Of a DNA stretch of 49,734 nucleotides, positions 15,955 to 24,278 are shown one piece after another. This DNA is from Zoogloea sp. (GTDB lineage: Bacteria; Pseudomonadota; Gammaproteobacteria; Burkholderiales; Rhodocyclaceae). A program made the position numbers and the translations under genes. The number at the start of each line of letters is the position of its first letter. The stretch's first letter is position 1. The stretch is taken from NCBI RefSeq assembly GCF_030157465.1, contig NZ_JAOAUU010000092.1:1-49734 (forward strand). The letters are read 5' to 3'. The notes below the pieces were generated by a model, which saw nothing but the letters and a program-made list of their open reading frames with translations, did no database searches and had not been told where the DNA came from.

Positions 15955-16965
15955 ATGGAAACCGTACAGATCGGATTCTGGGTCATCGCCGGGCTGGTGG
16001 TTGTTGCGCTGCTGTTTGACTTCATGAACGGCTTTCACGACGCAGCGAACGCCATCGCCACCGTCGTCTCCACCGGCGTCCTCAAACCCCATCAGGCCGT
16101 AGCCTGGGCCGCCTTCTTCAACTTCGTCGCGCTCTTCATCTTCCAGCTCAAGGTCGCCAGCACTGTTGGCAAGGGCATCATCGACCCGAGCGTGGTGGAC
16201 CACTACCTCATCTTCGGCGCGCTCCTGGGCGCCATCGCCTGGAACGTGGTCACCTGGTATTACGGCATTCCGTCAAGCTCGTCCCACGCCCTGATCGGTG
16301 GCATCGTCGGCGCAGCCATCGCCAAGGCGGGCAGCACCGATTCCCTGATCGGCGCGGGCATCTGGAAGACCGTCGCATTCATCATCATCTCCCCGCTGTT
16401 CGGCTACATCCTGGGGTCGCTGATCCTGGTTGTGGTCGCCTGGGTCTGCCGCAACAAGACCCAGCGGCGGGTGGATAAATGGTTCCGGCGCCTCCAGCTG
16501 GTTTCCGCGGCCCTCTACAGTCTGGGTCACGGCGGCAACGACGCCCAGAAGACCGTCGGCATCATCTGGATGCTGCTGATCGCCGCGGGTGTCACCGCCC
16601 AGGGCGACCCGGTTCCCATGTGGGTCGTCGTGCTGTGCTACATGGCCATCGGCCTTGGCACCCTGTTCGGGGGCTGGCGGATCGTCAAGACGATGGGGCA
16701 GCGCATCACCAAGCTCAAGCCGGTGGGCGGTTTCTGTGCCGAAACTGGCGGTGCCATCACCCTGTTCCTCGCCACCAGCCTGGGCATCCCCGTGTCCACC
16801 ACCCACACCATCACCGGCGCCATCGTCGGTGTCGGCTCGGTACGCCGGACGGCGGCAGTGCGCTGGGGCGTTGCGGGCAGCATCGTGTGGGCCTGGGTGC
16901 TCACCATCCCCTGCTCGGCACTCATCGCCGCAGGCGGCTACTGGCTCGGTCGCGGGCTGTTCTGA
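15955..16965 (+). CDS. pit: Inorganic phosphate transporter, PiT family
   Basis: 336-aa inner-membrane symporter carrying metal-phosphate with protons. About ten hydrophobic segments are visible. Both PiT signature repeats are present: FDFMNGFHDAANAIATVV near residue 20 and SLGHGGNDAQKTVGIIW near residue 185. The conserved IPSSSSHALIGG and IPVSTTHTITGAIVG loops occur in each half. Length is that of the short PiT proteins. It is transcribed with the preceding DUF47 gene. The leader inverted repeat may link expression to phosphate supply. Confidence 0.95.
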   Translation: METVQIGFWVIAGLVVVALLFDFMNGFHDAANAIATVVSTGVLKPHQAVAWAAFFNFVALFIFQLKVASTVGKGIIDPSVVDHYLIFGALLGAIAWNVVTWYYGIPSSSSHALIGGIVGAAIAKAGSTDSLIGAGIWKTVAFIIISPLFGYILGSLILVVVAWVCRNKTQRRVDKWFRRLQLVSAALYSLGHGGNDAQKTVGIIWMLLIAAGVTAQGDPVPMWVVVLCYMAIGLGTLFGGWRIVKTMGQRITKLKPVGGFCAETGGAITLFLATSLGIPVSTTHTITGAIVGVGSVRRTAAVRWGVAGSIVWAWVLTIPCSALIAAGGYWLGRGLF

Positions 16966-17044
16966 CGAGCACTTACCGGGAGGCTTGACGCGCGGGAGGA
17001 GAAGCCTGATCCTCCCGCCACTCCGGTTCCCGACTCAAGCACCC

Positions 17045-17296
17045 ATGGCAACACCCACCCTCAAGCAGCAAAAAACCTTCGCGATGATCCGCATCCTGGG
17101 CGGCTTCGCAGCAGCCCTCGTGCTCGGCTACTCCTTCATCACCAACGTGCTCGCCGGCCAGCCGGTCGAAGGCCCGGTATTCATGACGGGCATCATGGCA
17201 CTGCTCGGCCTGGGCTACTCGGCCTACTACACGCGCACCCTGAGCCGCATCGCCGAAGCGGAAAAAGGCGCCGGGGCGCCCGCACAAAAGCCTTGA
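17045..17296 (+). CDS. Small two-helix inner-membrane protein
   Basis: 83-aa protein with two predicted membrane helices, ILGGFAAALVLGYSFITNVLA (about 18-38) and VFMTGIMALLGLGYSAYY (about 51-68). Its ends are short and charged (N-terminus LKQQKTF, C-terminus EAEKGAGAPAQKP). The family is unknown to me. Its stop overlaps the start of the DUF1615 lipoprotein by 4 bp (TTGA), which implies translational coupling and a shared envelope role. It begins 79 bp after pit and might be read through from it. Confidence 0.7.
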   Translation: MATPTLKQQKTFAMIRILGGFAAALVLGYSFITNVLAGQPVEGPVFMTGIMALLGLGYSAYYTRTLSRIAEAEKGAGAPAQKP

Positions 17297-18576
17297 CCAG
17301 CCGCCTCGCCGCGCGGGTTGCTCTGGCCGGGCTGATCGCCGGCATGGCGCTTGTTTCGGGTTGCGCGAGCACCGGCCCGGTTGAATCGCGCCCCTCGCCG
17401 ACGCTGCCACCCGCCTCTGGCGGGATACCCGCCAAACCCCTGCCAGCGCCTGCCACCGAGCTTCCGAAACCCGCTCCGGCACCCGCGACCTTGCCGACGC
17501 CCGTACCACTGCCCACTCCGCCAAAGCCGCCCGCGGCCTATCCGTCCGAGCGCGAAGGGCGGGCGCTGGTCGCAGGCTTCCTGCCGCCCGGCGTGAAGGA
17601 CCGCGACGGCTGGTCCGGCGACATCTTCACGGCCTTTTCGACGCTGCGCATCCCGCCCACGCCGGACAACATCTGCGCCGTCATCGCCGTCATCGAGCAG
17701 GAATCGACCTTCCAGGCCGATCCGGTGGTGCCCGGCCTCTCGCAAATCGTCCAGAAAGAAATCGACACCCGGCGTGAGCGGCTGCACCTTCCACGTCTGC
17801 TGGTCGACGCCGCGCTTCTCAAGACCAGCCCGGACGGCCGCAGTTACAAGGCGCGCATCGATGCCCTGCGCACCGAAAAGCAGATGAACGATCTGTTCGA
17901 CGACATGATTTCCGAGCTGCCCAACGGCCGATCCCTGCTGGGCGGCTACAACCCGGTGCGCACCGGCGGACCGATGCAGGTCAGCGTCGCCTTCGCCGAG
18001 GAACAGGTCACCGAGAAGGCCTACCCCTATCCGCGCCGCGGCAGCGTGCGGAGCGAAGTCTTCACCCGGCGCGGCGGCATCTATTTCGGCACGGCGATCC
18101 TGCTCGACTACCCTGCCCCCTACAGCAAGCTCCTGTACCGCTTTGCCGACTTCAACGCCGGCCGCTACAGCAGCCGCAACGCAGCCTTCCAGGCCGCTGT
18201 CGCACGCATCAGCGGCCTGCCTCTGGCCCTCGACGGCGACCTGCTGCGCTACACGGGCGGCGTCCCCGCATCCGAGCCAAGCACCACCCTCACCGCATTG
18301 CAGCGCATCGCCAGCCGCCTCGGCCTGTCCGGCGCCGAAATCAGTCGCGATCTGCGCCTCGAAAAAACTGCCCGCTTCGCACAAACAGCGCTTTATACCC
18401 GGGTCTTCGCCCTCGCCGAGGGTGCCGCCGGAGGACATTTTCCGCGTGAAGCCATGCCTCAGATCGACCTCAAGAGCCCCAAGATCCAGCGCAAGCTCAC
18501 CACCGGCTGGTTCGCCGAAAGGGTCGACTGGCGGCACCGCACCTGCCTCGGCCGCGACCGCTCGGCGCTGCCCTGA
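17293..18576 (+). CDS. DUF1615 lipoprotein
   Basis: 427-aa lipoprotein. The N-terminal signal ends in the lipobox VSGC (C24), and a Pro/Ala-rich linker follows (about 28-80). The main domain fits DUF1615, to my recollection a family of outer-membrane-anchored proteins in beta- and gammaproteobacteria. It contains AVIEQESTFQADP near residue 130, which resembles the Glu-Ser-x-Phe block of lytic transglycosylases, so a lysozyme-like fold acting on peptidoglycan is possible but unproven. The start is a TTG in the 4-bp overlap with the small membrane protein gene. No nearer ATG would retain the signal peptide. Confidence 0.82.
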   Translation: MTSRLAARVALAGLIAGMALVSGCASTGPVESRPSPTLPPASGGIPAKPLPAPATELPKPAPAPATLPTPVPLPTPPKPPAAYPSEREGRALVAGFLPPGVKDRDGWSGDIFTAFSTLRIPPTPDNICAVIAVIEQESTFQADPVVPGLSQIVQKEIDTRRERLHLPRLLVDAALLKTSPDGRSYKARIDALRTEKQMNDLFDDMISELPNGRSLLGGYNPVRTGGPMQVSVAFAEEQVTEKAYPYPRRGSVRSEVFTRRGGIYFGTAILLDYPAPYSKLLYRFADFNAGRYSSRNAAFQAAVARISGLPLALDGDLLRYTGGVPASEPSTTLTALQRIASRLGLSGAEISRDLRLEKTARFAQTALYTRVFALAEGAAGGHFPREAMPQIDLKSPKIQRKLTTGWFAERVDWRHRTCLGRDRSALP

Positions 18577-18650
18577 AACCCGCGCGGGGCAAAGCGTTTC
18601 CTTGATGCAGGCCAGATGCGCAAGGGCCGCCAGGCTATACAATCCAGTAC

Positions 18651-18675
18651 AAACCATGCCCGCAGGACATGGTTT
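18651..18675. promoter_or_regulatory. 8-bp inverted repeat before the CoA-transferase gene
   Basis: AAACCATG-N9-CATGGTTT is a perfect inverted repeat about 40 bp before the start codon, next to AT-rich promoter-like sequence (TATACAAT upstream, AATATTTTGATAAA downstream). It may be an operator. Confidence 0.4.
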
Positions 18676-18713
18676 AATATTTTGATAAAACAACGATCAA
18701 GGGAGAAGAACAG

Positions 18714-20009
18714 ATGACCGTCCACGCCCAATACGCCGCCAAGCGCGTAACTCCGGCCGAAGCCATCCGCAATGTCCATAACGGCGACACCATCGTCGTT
18801 CCCACCGCAGTCGCCGAGCCGCCGGCGCTGCTCAATGCTCTCTCCGAAAGCCGCCGCGACTTCCGCGACGTCAAGGTTTCGCAGATTCTCGCCGTGCGCA
18901 AGTTTGGCTATCTCGACCCGACCACCGCGGAGCACGTGCGTCACGTGGCGTACTTCTTCAGCGCGGCCAGCCGTCCCGGCTTCAAGGAAGGAGTGGGCGA
19001 TTTCTACCCGAGCTACTTCTCGGAAATGCCCCAGCTCATCGACCGCGGCCTGATGCCTGCCGAAGTGGTGTTCACCCAGGCCTCGCCGATGGACGAACAT
19101 GGCTACTTCTCCCTCGGCCTCGCCCCCGACTACACCATGGCGGCGATCCGCAAGGCGCGGGCGGTGGTGATCGAAGTCAATCCGAACGTGCCCTTTGCCT
19201 TTGGCAACTGCCACATCCACATTTCGCAGGTCACCGCGCTGGTCGAAAACGACGAGCCCGTGCTCGAAGTCGGCCTGCCCACCATCGGGCCGGTTCAGGA
19301 AGCCATCGGCAAGTACGTCGCCGACATGATCGAGGACGGCTCGACGCTGCAGATCGGCTACGGCGGCATTCCCGATGCGGTCGTGATGCAGCTGACCCAC
19401 AAGCACGATCTGGGCATCCACACCGAAATGGTCGGCGACGGCATCCTCACGCTGCTCGAAGCCGGCGCGGTCACCAACCGCCGCAAGAACTTCATGCCCG
19501 GCAAGATGGTCGCCACCTTCGCCCTCGGCTCGAAAAAGCTCTACAAGTTCCTTCACCGCAACCCGATGGTCGAGATGCACCCGGTGGATTTCACCAACGA
19601 CCCGTACATTGCCGGCCAGAACGACAACCTGATGTGCATCAACGCCACGCTGGAGATCGACTTCCTCGGCCAGTGCGGTTCGGAAAGCCTCGGCCCCATC
19701 CCCTACTCCGGCACCGGTGGCCAGTCCGACTTCGTGCGTGCGGCCAACCGCTCCAACGGTGGCAAGGCCTTCATCGTGCTGCCCTCCACGGCCAAGAACG
19801 ACACCATCTCGCGCATCGTGCCCACGCTTACCCCGGGCACCCACGTATCGACCAGCAAGAACGACATCAACTACGTGGTGACCGAGTTTGGCGTGGCGCA
19901 GCTGCGCGGCAAGAGCGCCAAGCAGCGCACTCAGGCGCTGATTGCCATCGCCCACCCGAACTTCCGTGCCGAACTCACCGCAACGGCCAAAAAAATGAAC
20001 CTGCTGTAA
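18714..20009 (+). CDS. Acyl-CoA:carboxylate CoA-transferase (AbfT/acetyl-CoA hydrolase family)
   Basis: 431-aa class I CoA-transferase/hydrolase. It aligns by eye with 4-hydroxybutyrate CoA-transferase: DGSTLQIGYGGIPDAV, LGIHTEMVGDGILTLLEAG, CINATLEIDFLGQ, GTGGQSDFVRAA, TLTPGTHVSTSKNDINYVVTE. Glu238, in HTEM, falls at the number of the catalytic glutamate recalled for AbfT, so CoA transfer through a glutamyl-CoA thioester is expected. The substrate may be acetate, propionate, butyrate or 4-hydroxybutyrate. GGGAGAAG precedes the ATG. It is monocistronic, with a perfect inverted repeat in the promoter region and a strong terminator after it. Confidence 0.9.
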   Translation: MTVHAQYAAKRVTPAEAIRNVHNGDTIVVPTAVAEPPALLNALSESRRDFRDVKVSQILAVRKFGYLDPTTAEHVRHVAYFFSAASRPGFKEGVGDFYPSYFSEMPQLIDRGLMPAEVVFTQASPMDEHGYFSLGLAPDYTMAAIRKARAVVIEVNPNVPFAFGNCHIHISQVTALVENDEPVLEVGLPTIGPVQEAIGKYVADMIEDGSTLQIGYGGIPDAVVMQLTHKHDLGIHTEMVGDGILTLLEAGAVTNRRKNFMPGKMVATFALGSKKLYKFLHRNPMVEMHPVDFTNDPYIAGQNDNLMCINATLEIDFLGQCGSESLGPIPYSGTGGQSDFVRAANRSNGGKAFIVLPSTAKNDTISRIVPTLTPGTHVSTSKNDINYVVTEFGVAQLRGKSAKQRTQALIAIAHPNFRAELTATAKKMNLL

Positions 20010-20035
20010 TTTTTTCGCAGCAAGCAGTCAAACAA

Positions 20036-20064
20036 AACGCCCCGGTTCTGCCGGGGCGTTTTTT
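20036..20064 (+). terminator. Rho-independent terminator of the CoA-transferase gene
   Basis: AACGCCCCGG and CCGGGGCGTT form a perfect 10-bp stem with a TTCTG-type loop, followed by six T. The reverse strand also has a short T-run, so it may also serve rlmJ. Confidence 0.9.
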
Positions 20065-20108
20065 CTTGGTGCGGGGCAGCAGCAGCGTTACTGCTGCGTC
20101 GATCCAAC

Positions 20109-20954
20109 CTAGTCGATCTTGAATTCCATCTCGAATTTGGCGCCGTCGTCGATGCCAAGCACGCTCACCAGGTAAGGCATCACCTTCTTCAGCGTGGCCG
20201 GCAGCGTCCAGGGCGGGTTGACGATGAAAAGGCCGCTGCCATGCATGCCAAAGCCGTCCTCGGAAGGCTTCTGTACGTCGAGGCTCACGTTCAGCCAGCT
20301 GATGCCCGGCAGGCGCTTCAGCTTTTCCGGCAGCTCCCGCGACTGCATGCTGTGCAGCTTCGGGTACCACACCATATAGGTTCCACTCGGGAAGCGGCGC
20401 AGGCTTTCCTTGATCATGGCGACCACGGTGCGATAGTCGGTCTTGACCTCGTAGGGCGGGTCGATCAGCACCAGCGCGCGCCGGGGCTGGGGCGGCAGGA
20501 AGGCGTTGATGCCGGTGAAGCCGTCCTGATCGAGAACCATCACCTTGTTGCCGGCATCGGCGAAGGTCTTGTTGAGGATGCGGTTGTCCGCCGGATGCAG
20601 CTCGAAAAGACGCATCTTGTCGTCGGCCCGCAGGAGCGGCTCCGCGCAGCAGGGCGAACCCGGGTAGAGGTGCAGCTTGCCGCTGGGGTTGAGATCGCGA
20701 ACCAGCTTGAGGTAGCTTTTAAGCTCTTTCGGCAAATCCTTGCGGCCAAGCAGCCTGCCAACACCTTCTTCGAATTCGGCGTTCTTGCGGGCAAAGGTCT
20801 CGTCGAGCGAATAGCAACCGGCACCGGCATGGGTGTCGATGTACCAGTAGGGCTTGTCCTTCTGGTTGAAGTATTCGAGCAGCTGGACGAGGACAAAATG
20901 CTTCAGCACGTCGGCGTGATTGCCGGCGTGGAAGGCGTGGCGGTAACTCAGCAT
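20109..20954 (-). CDS. rlmJ: 23S rRNA (adenine2030-N6)-methyltransferase
   Basis: 281-aa methyltransferase that modifies A2030 of 23S rRNA. MLSYRHAFHAGNHADVLKH is the family N-terminal signature and fixes the start five codons inside the longest frame. YWYIDTHAGAGCY is the SAM-binding region. ALVLIDPPYE carries the catalytic DPPY tetrapeptide near residue 165. GSGLFIVNPPWTLP is the conserved C-terminal block. It lies 78 bp after the MazG-like gene on the same strand. Length matches E. coli RlmJ (280 aa). Confidence 0.95.
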   Translation of the reverse strand: MLSYRHAFHAGNHADVLKHFVLVQLLEYFNQKDKPYWYIDTHAGAGCYSLDETFARKNAEFEEGVGRLLGRKDLPKELKSYLKLVRDLNPSGKLHLYPGSPCCAEPLLRADDKMRLFELHPADNRILNKTFADAGNKVMVLDQDGFTGINAFLPPQPRRALVLIDPPYEVKTDYRTVVAMIKESLRRFPSGTYMVWYPKLHSMQSRELPEKLKRLPGISWLNVSLDVQKPSEDGFGMHGSGLFIVNPPWTLPATLKKVMPYLVSVLGIDDGAKFEMEFKID

Positions 20955-21032
20955 GGCAGATGCGCCCAAAAACGGGATAAAGGATCAGGGCGCGATGCTA
21001 TCACCTCGAGTGCCCCGCCGCCTCCCCGGCGA

Positions 21033-21392
21033 TCACTCCGGCGAGTCGTATTTGCGGCGCGACCCGCGAAAGCCCTCGACTGGGTATTTGGCTTCGTTTT
21101 TGGCGAGCTTGGCGCGGGCGGCCGCCTCGAGGTCGATACCGGCCCGATCGGCAATCAGGAGCAGATACAGCAGCACGTCGGCGCATTCGTCCTCAAGCGC
21201 TTCACGGCCGTGAAGATCGGTCGGCAGCCCGGCAATCTCCTCGTCGGTCTTCCACTGGGTCAGCTCCAGTAATTCGCCCGCCTCGAGGTTGAGGGAGACG
21301 ATCAGGTTGCGCAGGGAATGAAACTGCGACCAGTCCCGCGCATCCCGAAAGGCCGCGATAAGGCGGGTCAGTTCAATCAGATCGGCGGCCAT
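21033..21392 (-). CDS. MazG-like nucleotide pyrophosphohydrolase
   Basis: 119-aa protein of the all-alpha NTP pyrophosphohydrolase superfamily (MazG/RS21-C6 branch), which cleaves NTP or dNTP to the monophosphate and may clean modified nucleotides. The acidic metal-binding motif is clear: LNLEAGELLELTQW supplies ExxE near residue 37, and ALEDECADVLLYLLLIADRAGID supplies ExxD near residue 68. Size matches the single-domain dCTPase-type proteins. A possible 30-codon gene ends 3 nt before its ATG. Confidence 0.88.
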   Translation of the reverse strand: MAADLIELTRLIAAFRDARDWSQFHSLRNLIVSLNLEAGELLELTQWKTDEEIAGLPTDLHGREALEDECADVLLYLLLIADRAGIDLEAAARAKLAKNEAKYPVEGFRGSRRKYDSPE

Positions 21393-21395
21393 CAG

Positions 21396-21488
21396 TCAGC
21401 TCCGGCCGTGGATCGAGAGGGTCGCCACCGGCGCATCATGGTTTCCCGTTGGCATAAAGACCTTGTTAAAGACCTTGTAATTGCTCAT
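21396..21488 (-). CDS. Possible 30-aa protein upstream of the MazG-like gene
   Basis: A 30-codon frame, start MSNYKVFNKVFMPTGNHDAP. The ATG has GGGGAG 8 nt upstream, a better ribosome site than most genes here. The stop lies 3 nt before the ATG of the MazG-like gene, so the two would be translated as a unit. An exact 12-bp tandem repeat inside it gives the in-frame repeat KVFNKVF. I do not recognise the peptide. It could be a real small protein or a leader peptide, or merely a chance frame. Confidence 0.4.
   Translation of the reverse strand: MSNYKVFNKVFMPTGNHDAPVATLSIHGRS
21455..21478. repeat. Exact 12-bp tandem repeat
   Basis: TAAAGACCTTGT occurs twice in direct succession. As the unit is 12 bp it preserves the frame of the 30-aa minus-strand ORF that spans it. 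Confidence 0.8.
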
Positions 21489-21605
21489 CACAGCAGCTCC
21501 CCGTGTGCCTGCAGTTTTATCAGAACGCCCGTCAGCGCGCCTTCCGGTGCTCGTAAGCCCTTATTTCCCTTACGGAAAGCGCCTCTGCAAAAGGGGACTT
21601 TCCCC
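21489..21605. other. Gap between the small MazG-linked ORF and the carbonic anhydrase promoter
   Basis: Apart from the small ORF's ribosome site at 21497-21502 and a minus-strand frame with poor coding character, I see no gene here. Local complementary patches (TTATTTCCCTTACGG, AAAAGGGGACTTTCCCCTT) give potential hairpins. Confidence 0.4.
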
Positions 21606-21633
21606 TTGCACTCGACTGTCACCCTGATATTAT
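21606..21633 (+). promoter_or_regulatory. Sigma-70 promoter of the gamma-carbonic anhydrase gene
   Basis: TTGCAC, 16 bp, TATTAT, about 63 bp before the ATG. Both boxes match consensus in most positions. Confidence 0.6.
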
Positions 21634-21696
21634 GGCGCGCTGTTTGCCCGGCCATTCGGCGGCACGGGCGAAACCCAACCAAAACAGGAAAAAAAT

Positions 21697-22218
21697 ATGC
21701 CGATTTACCGCCTCGGAGAGCACACCCCGCAAATGCAGGAGGGCGTCTGGATTGCCGACACCGCGACCGTAATCGGTGACGTGCACCTCGGACGCAATGT
21801 CAATTTGTGGTTCGGCGCGATCCTGCGCGGTGACAACGACCCCATCACGATCGGCGACAACACCAACGTCCAGGATGCCGCAGTGCTCCACACCGACGAT
21901 GGCGTGCCGCTCGACATCGGCGCCAACGTCACCATCGGCCACAAAGCCATGCTGCACGGCTGCACGGTGGGCGAAGGCTCGCTGATCGGCATCAACGCCG
22001 TGGTGCTGAACCGGGCGGTGATCGGCAAGCATTGTCTGATCGGCGCCAATTCGCTGATTCCCGAAGGCAAGGTGATTCCCGATCGATCGCTGGTATGCGG
22101 CTCACCGGGGCGCATCATCCGGGAGCTGACCGATCACGAAATCTCCAAGCTCCAGGCCAGCGCAGACAACTACGTCAACAACGCGCTGCGCTACCAGGAA
22201 CAACTGGTCCAGCTGTAA
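21697..22218 (+). CDS. Gamma-class carbonic anhydrase-like protein (YrdA/PaaY family)
   Basis: 173-aa left-handed beta-helix protein built from hexapeptide repeats such as VIGDVH, IGANVTIG and IGKHCLIGAN. The three zinc histidines of gamma-carbonic anhydrases are present: H65 in AAVLHTDD, and H82 and H87 in IGHKAMLHG. It probably forms a trimer with zinc at the interfaces. Activity is uncertain, as many YrdA-type homologues show little. It follows its own promoter with AACAGGAAAAAA as ribosome site, and ends at a strong bidirectional terminator. Confidence 0.92.
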   Translation: MPIYRLGEHTPQMQEGVWIADTATVIGDVHLGRNVNLWFGAILRGDNDPITIGDNTNVQDAAVLHTDDGVPLDIGANVTIGHKAMLHGCTVGEGSLIGINAVVLNRAVIGKHCLIGANSLIPEGKVIPDRSLVCGSPGRIIRELTDHEISKLQASADNYVNNALRYQEQLVQL

Positions 22219-22219
22219 A

Positions 22220-22267
22220 CAAAAATCGGGAAGGCCGCGCTCACCAGCGCGCCTTCCCGATTTTTTT
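22220..22267. terminator. Bidirectional terminator between convergent genes
   Basis: AAATCGGGAAGG...CGCGCT pairs with AGCGCG...CCTTCCCGATTT through a stem of about 17 bp with one bulge and a CACC loop. It is flanked by A-run and T-run, so it can end both the carbonic anhydrase gene and the facing EEP-family gene. Confidence 0.9.
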
Positions 22268-22269
22268 GA

Positions 22270-23130
22270 TCAGGCCAGGGTCAGGATGACCGGCTGGTGG
22301 TCGGATGCGGCCGTAAGCTGATCCACCGCCACGGATTCCACCCGGTCGACAAGGTCGGCGCTGACGAAGAAGTAGTCGCAGCAGTAGGCGCGATCCGGCC
22401 ATTCGGCGCCGTTCAGCCCCACCGTGTTCAGGTGCGGAATATCGCTGTAGCAGGCTCGCCAGGCGTCTTCCCAGCCTGAAACATCGGCACTGATCGGCGC
22501 GGTCATGCGGTAGTACTCCGGGCTGCCCGGCTCGCAGTTGAAATCACCGCACACGATGGCCGAAGCCGGCCGCGGCAAGTAGGCAAACGGCGAATCCTGC
22601 CCGTCTCCGCTTTTCTCCTGGGGGCTGTCCATCGCCGCGAGGCGCACCGAATCACACTGAAGCGTGTGCAGCGCCGCGATCTGGGTCATGCGCTGGATGC
22701 GCGAGTAGTACTCCAGGTGAGTGTTGAGCACCCGGATCGGGCCGCGTGGTCCGTCGACAATCACTTCAATGCACGCCCGCGGCATGCTCGGCACGCCTTC
22801 TTCGGGCGGGCGCGGCAGGCTGTGGCGAAACACCTGCCCCACCGGCAGGCGGGACAGCGTGAGGTTGCCGAACAGGCTGCGACCGCCGGATTTGCCGGGC
22901 AGGTCGACTGCGGCAACGAAATGCGCGCTGTAGTCCGCAAAGGCTTCGGCCAGTTCAGCCACGCAATCCACGGGCGCGCCGCCCTGCAGGCCGGCAAAGC
23001 CGACGGCAACCTCCTGCAGGCAGATCACGTCGAAATCGCCCAGCGTTCGAATGGCGGAAATCGTTCGCTGAAGGTTAACCACCCCGTCAGCGCCCCGCCC
23101 CCACTGAATGTTCCAGCTCAGTAGCTTCAT
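22270..23130 (-). CDS. Endonuclease/exonuclease/phosphatase family protein
   Basis: 286-aa protein of the DNase I-like EEP superfamily. Catalytic landmarks are N7 in LLSWNIQWG, E40 in ICLQE, the NTHLEYYS block, IVCGDFNCEPGSPEY and the closing SDHQPV. All are intact. The family includes DNA-repair nucleases and sugar- or lipid-phosphatases, so the substrate is open. No signal peptide is seen, so it acts in the cytosol. The start MKLLSWN is chosen over the upstream codons because the motif lies at the family's usual N-terminus and AGAGAAGA precedes it. Confidence 0.88.
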   Translation of the reverse strand: MKLLSWNIQWGRGADGVVNLQRTISAIRTLGDFDVICLQEVAVGFAGLQGGAPVDCVAELAEAFADYSAHFVAAVDLPGKSGGRSLFGNLTLSRLPVGQVFRHSLPRPPEEGVPSMPRACIEVIVDGPRGPIRVLNTHLEYYSRIQRMTQIAALHTLQCDSVRLAAMDSPQEKSGDGQDSPFAYLPRPASAIVCGDFNCEPGSPEYYRMTAPISADVSGWEDAWRACYSDIPHLNTVGLNGAEWPDRAYCCDYFFVSADLVDRVESVAVDQLTAASDHQPVILTLA

Positions 23131-23426
23131 CAGAAAATCTTCTCTCCATGCTTCACGATACTGACCGGTCCGCCGGCAAGCGGATCGTCGTGAATGAGCA
23201 TAGCAAGCTTGCGCTGCTGCCTCCTGCCCAAAACGGCCGGTGCCGTGAGCAATTGCCTGTCGCAACGCAGCTCATTGCGTGGGGCAGGATATTCATCACG
23301 CTGGCGAAACCGCCACGGCGCGGCGTCTGCAGCTAAAGCGGGCGCTTCGACTGCCGTAAACCCTTTCGCTCCCTGAACGCATTACCGTCCACGCCCCTGC
23401 CCCGGATTTCGACTGCGACCACCATC

Positions 23427-24278
23427 ATGACGACACCCCAGGAACTCGTTGCCTGCGTAGAAAAACTTGCCAGCCTTCCCGCGGTGTATCACCGCATCCG
23501 GGCGCTCCTCGATGATCCCGACAGCTCGGTGCACGACTTGACCGAGGCGGTCGCCAGCGACCCCGGCATCACGGCGCGGGTGCTGCGGGTGGTGAACAGC
23601 GTTTTTTACGGTTTTCCGGGAAAGATTGAAACGGTGAACAGGGCCGTCAATCTGATGGGCATGCAGCAGGTCCATGACCTGGTGCTGAGCACCGCGATCA
23701 TCGGCGCCTTTTCGGGCATCCGCCCGGCCCGCATGCACATGACGCGCTTCTGGACGGATTGCGTGTTCAGGGGTCTGGCCGCGCGCACGGGGGCACGTCA
23801 GCTGGGTCTGGCCGATCCCGAACGGATGTTCGTCGAGGGGCTCCTGGCCGACATCGGGCACCTGGTGATGTTTCAGGTCGATCCCGACAATGCCCAGATC
23901 GCCCTCGAAACGGCCAACAGCAAAAATATTCCGGTCCACGAGGCGGAGCAGGCCGTCATGGGCTGCAACTACGCGGAAGTCGGCGCTGCGCTGGCGTCCT
24001 CGTGGCACCTGCCCGGCGGCTTCGCCATGGCAATCGGGGCCCAGTTGATGCCGGCGCTGGCAGGGCCCCATGTCACCGAAGCGGCCCTGCTCCATCTGGC
24101 CAACCACATTCTCGCCACCGACGAAGCCGAAAACCCGGACGAAGCCGTTCTTGAACGGATGGACCCGATGACCGCCGCGATGCTCGAAATGAGCGTCGAG
24201 CACATCACCTCGATCCGGGCCGCGGTGCGCAACGAAAAATCCGCGGTGATTGCGCTGTTCTTCCCATGCAGGGGCTGA
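23427..24278 (+). CDS. HDOD domain signalling protein
   Basis: 283-aa protein made almost entirely of an HDOD domain, an HD-related fold without the full catalytic set. LASLPAVYHRIRALLDDPDSS is the family N-terminus, and AVASDPGITARVLRVVNSVFYG and VHDLVLSTAII are the core helices. FVEGLLADIGHLVMF shows the position where active HD enzymes carry His-Asp. HDOD proteins act as adaptors in chemotaxis, motility or EPS signalling. It converges on the last gene of the EPS operon, from which it is separated by a perfect hairpin. Confidence 0.9.
   Translation: MTTPQELVACVEKLASLPAVYHRIRALLDDPDSSVHDLTEAVASDPGITARVLRVVNSVFYGFPGKIETVNRAVNLMGMQQVHDLVLSTAIIGAFSGIRPARMHMTRFWTDCVFRGLAARTGARQLGLADPERMFVEGLLADIGHLVMFQVDPDNAQIALETANSKNIPVHEAEQAVMGCNYAEVGAALASSWHLPGGFAMAIGAQLMPALAGPHVTEAALLHLANHILATDEAENPDEAVLERMDPMTAAMLEMSVEHITSIRAAVRNEKSAVIALFFPCRG

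Noticed and set aside
21488-21682. Minus-strand 64-codon frame ending in a TGATG overlap with the 30-aa ORF
   Set aside because: The overlap is attractive, but composition is Lys/Arg/Gly-rich without a good start, and it is antisense to the carbonic anhydrase promoter.
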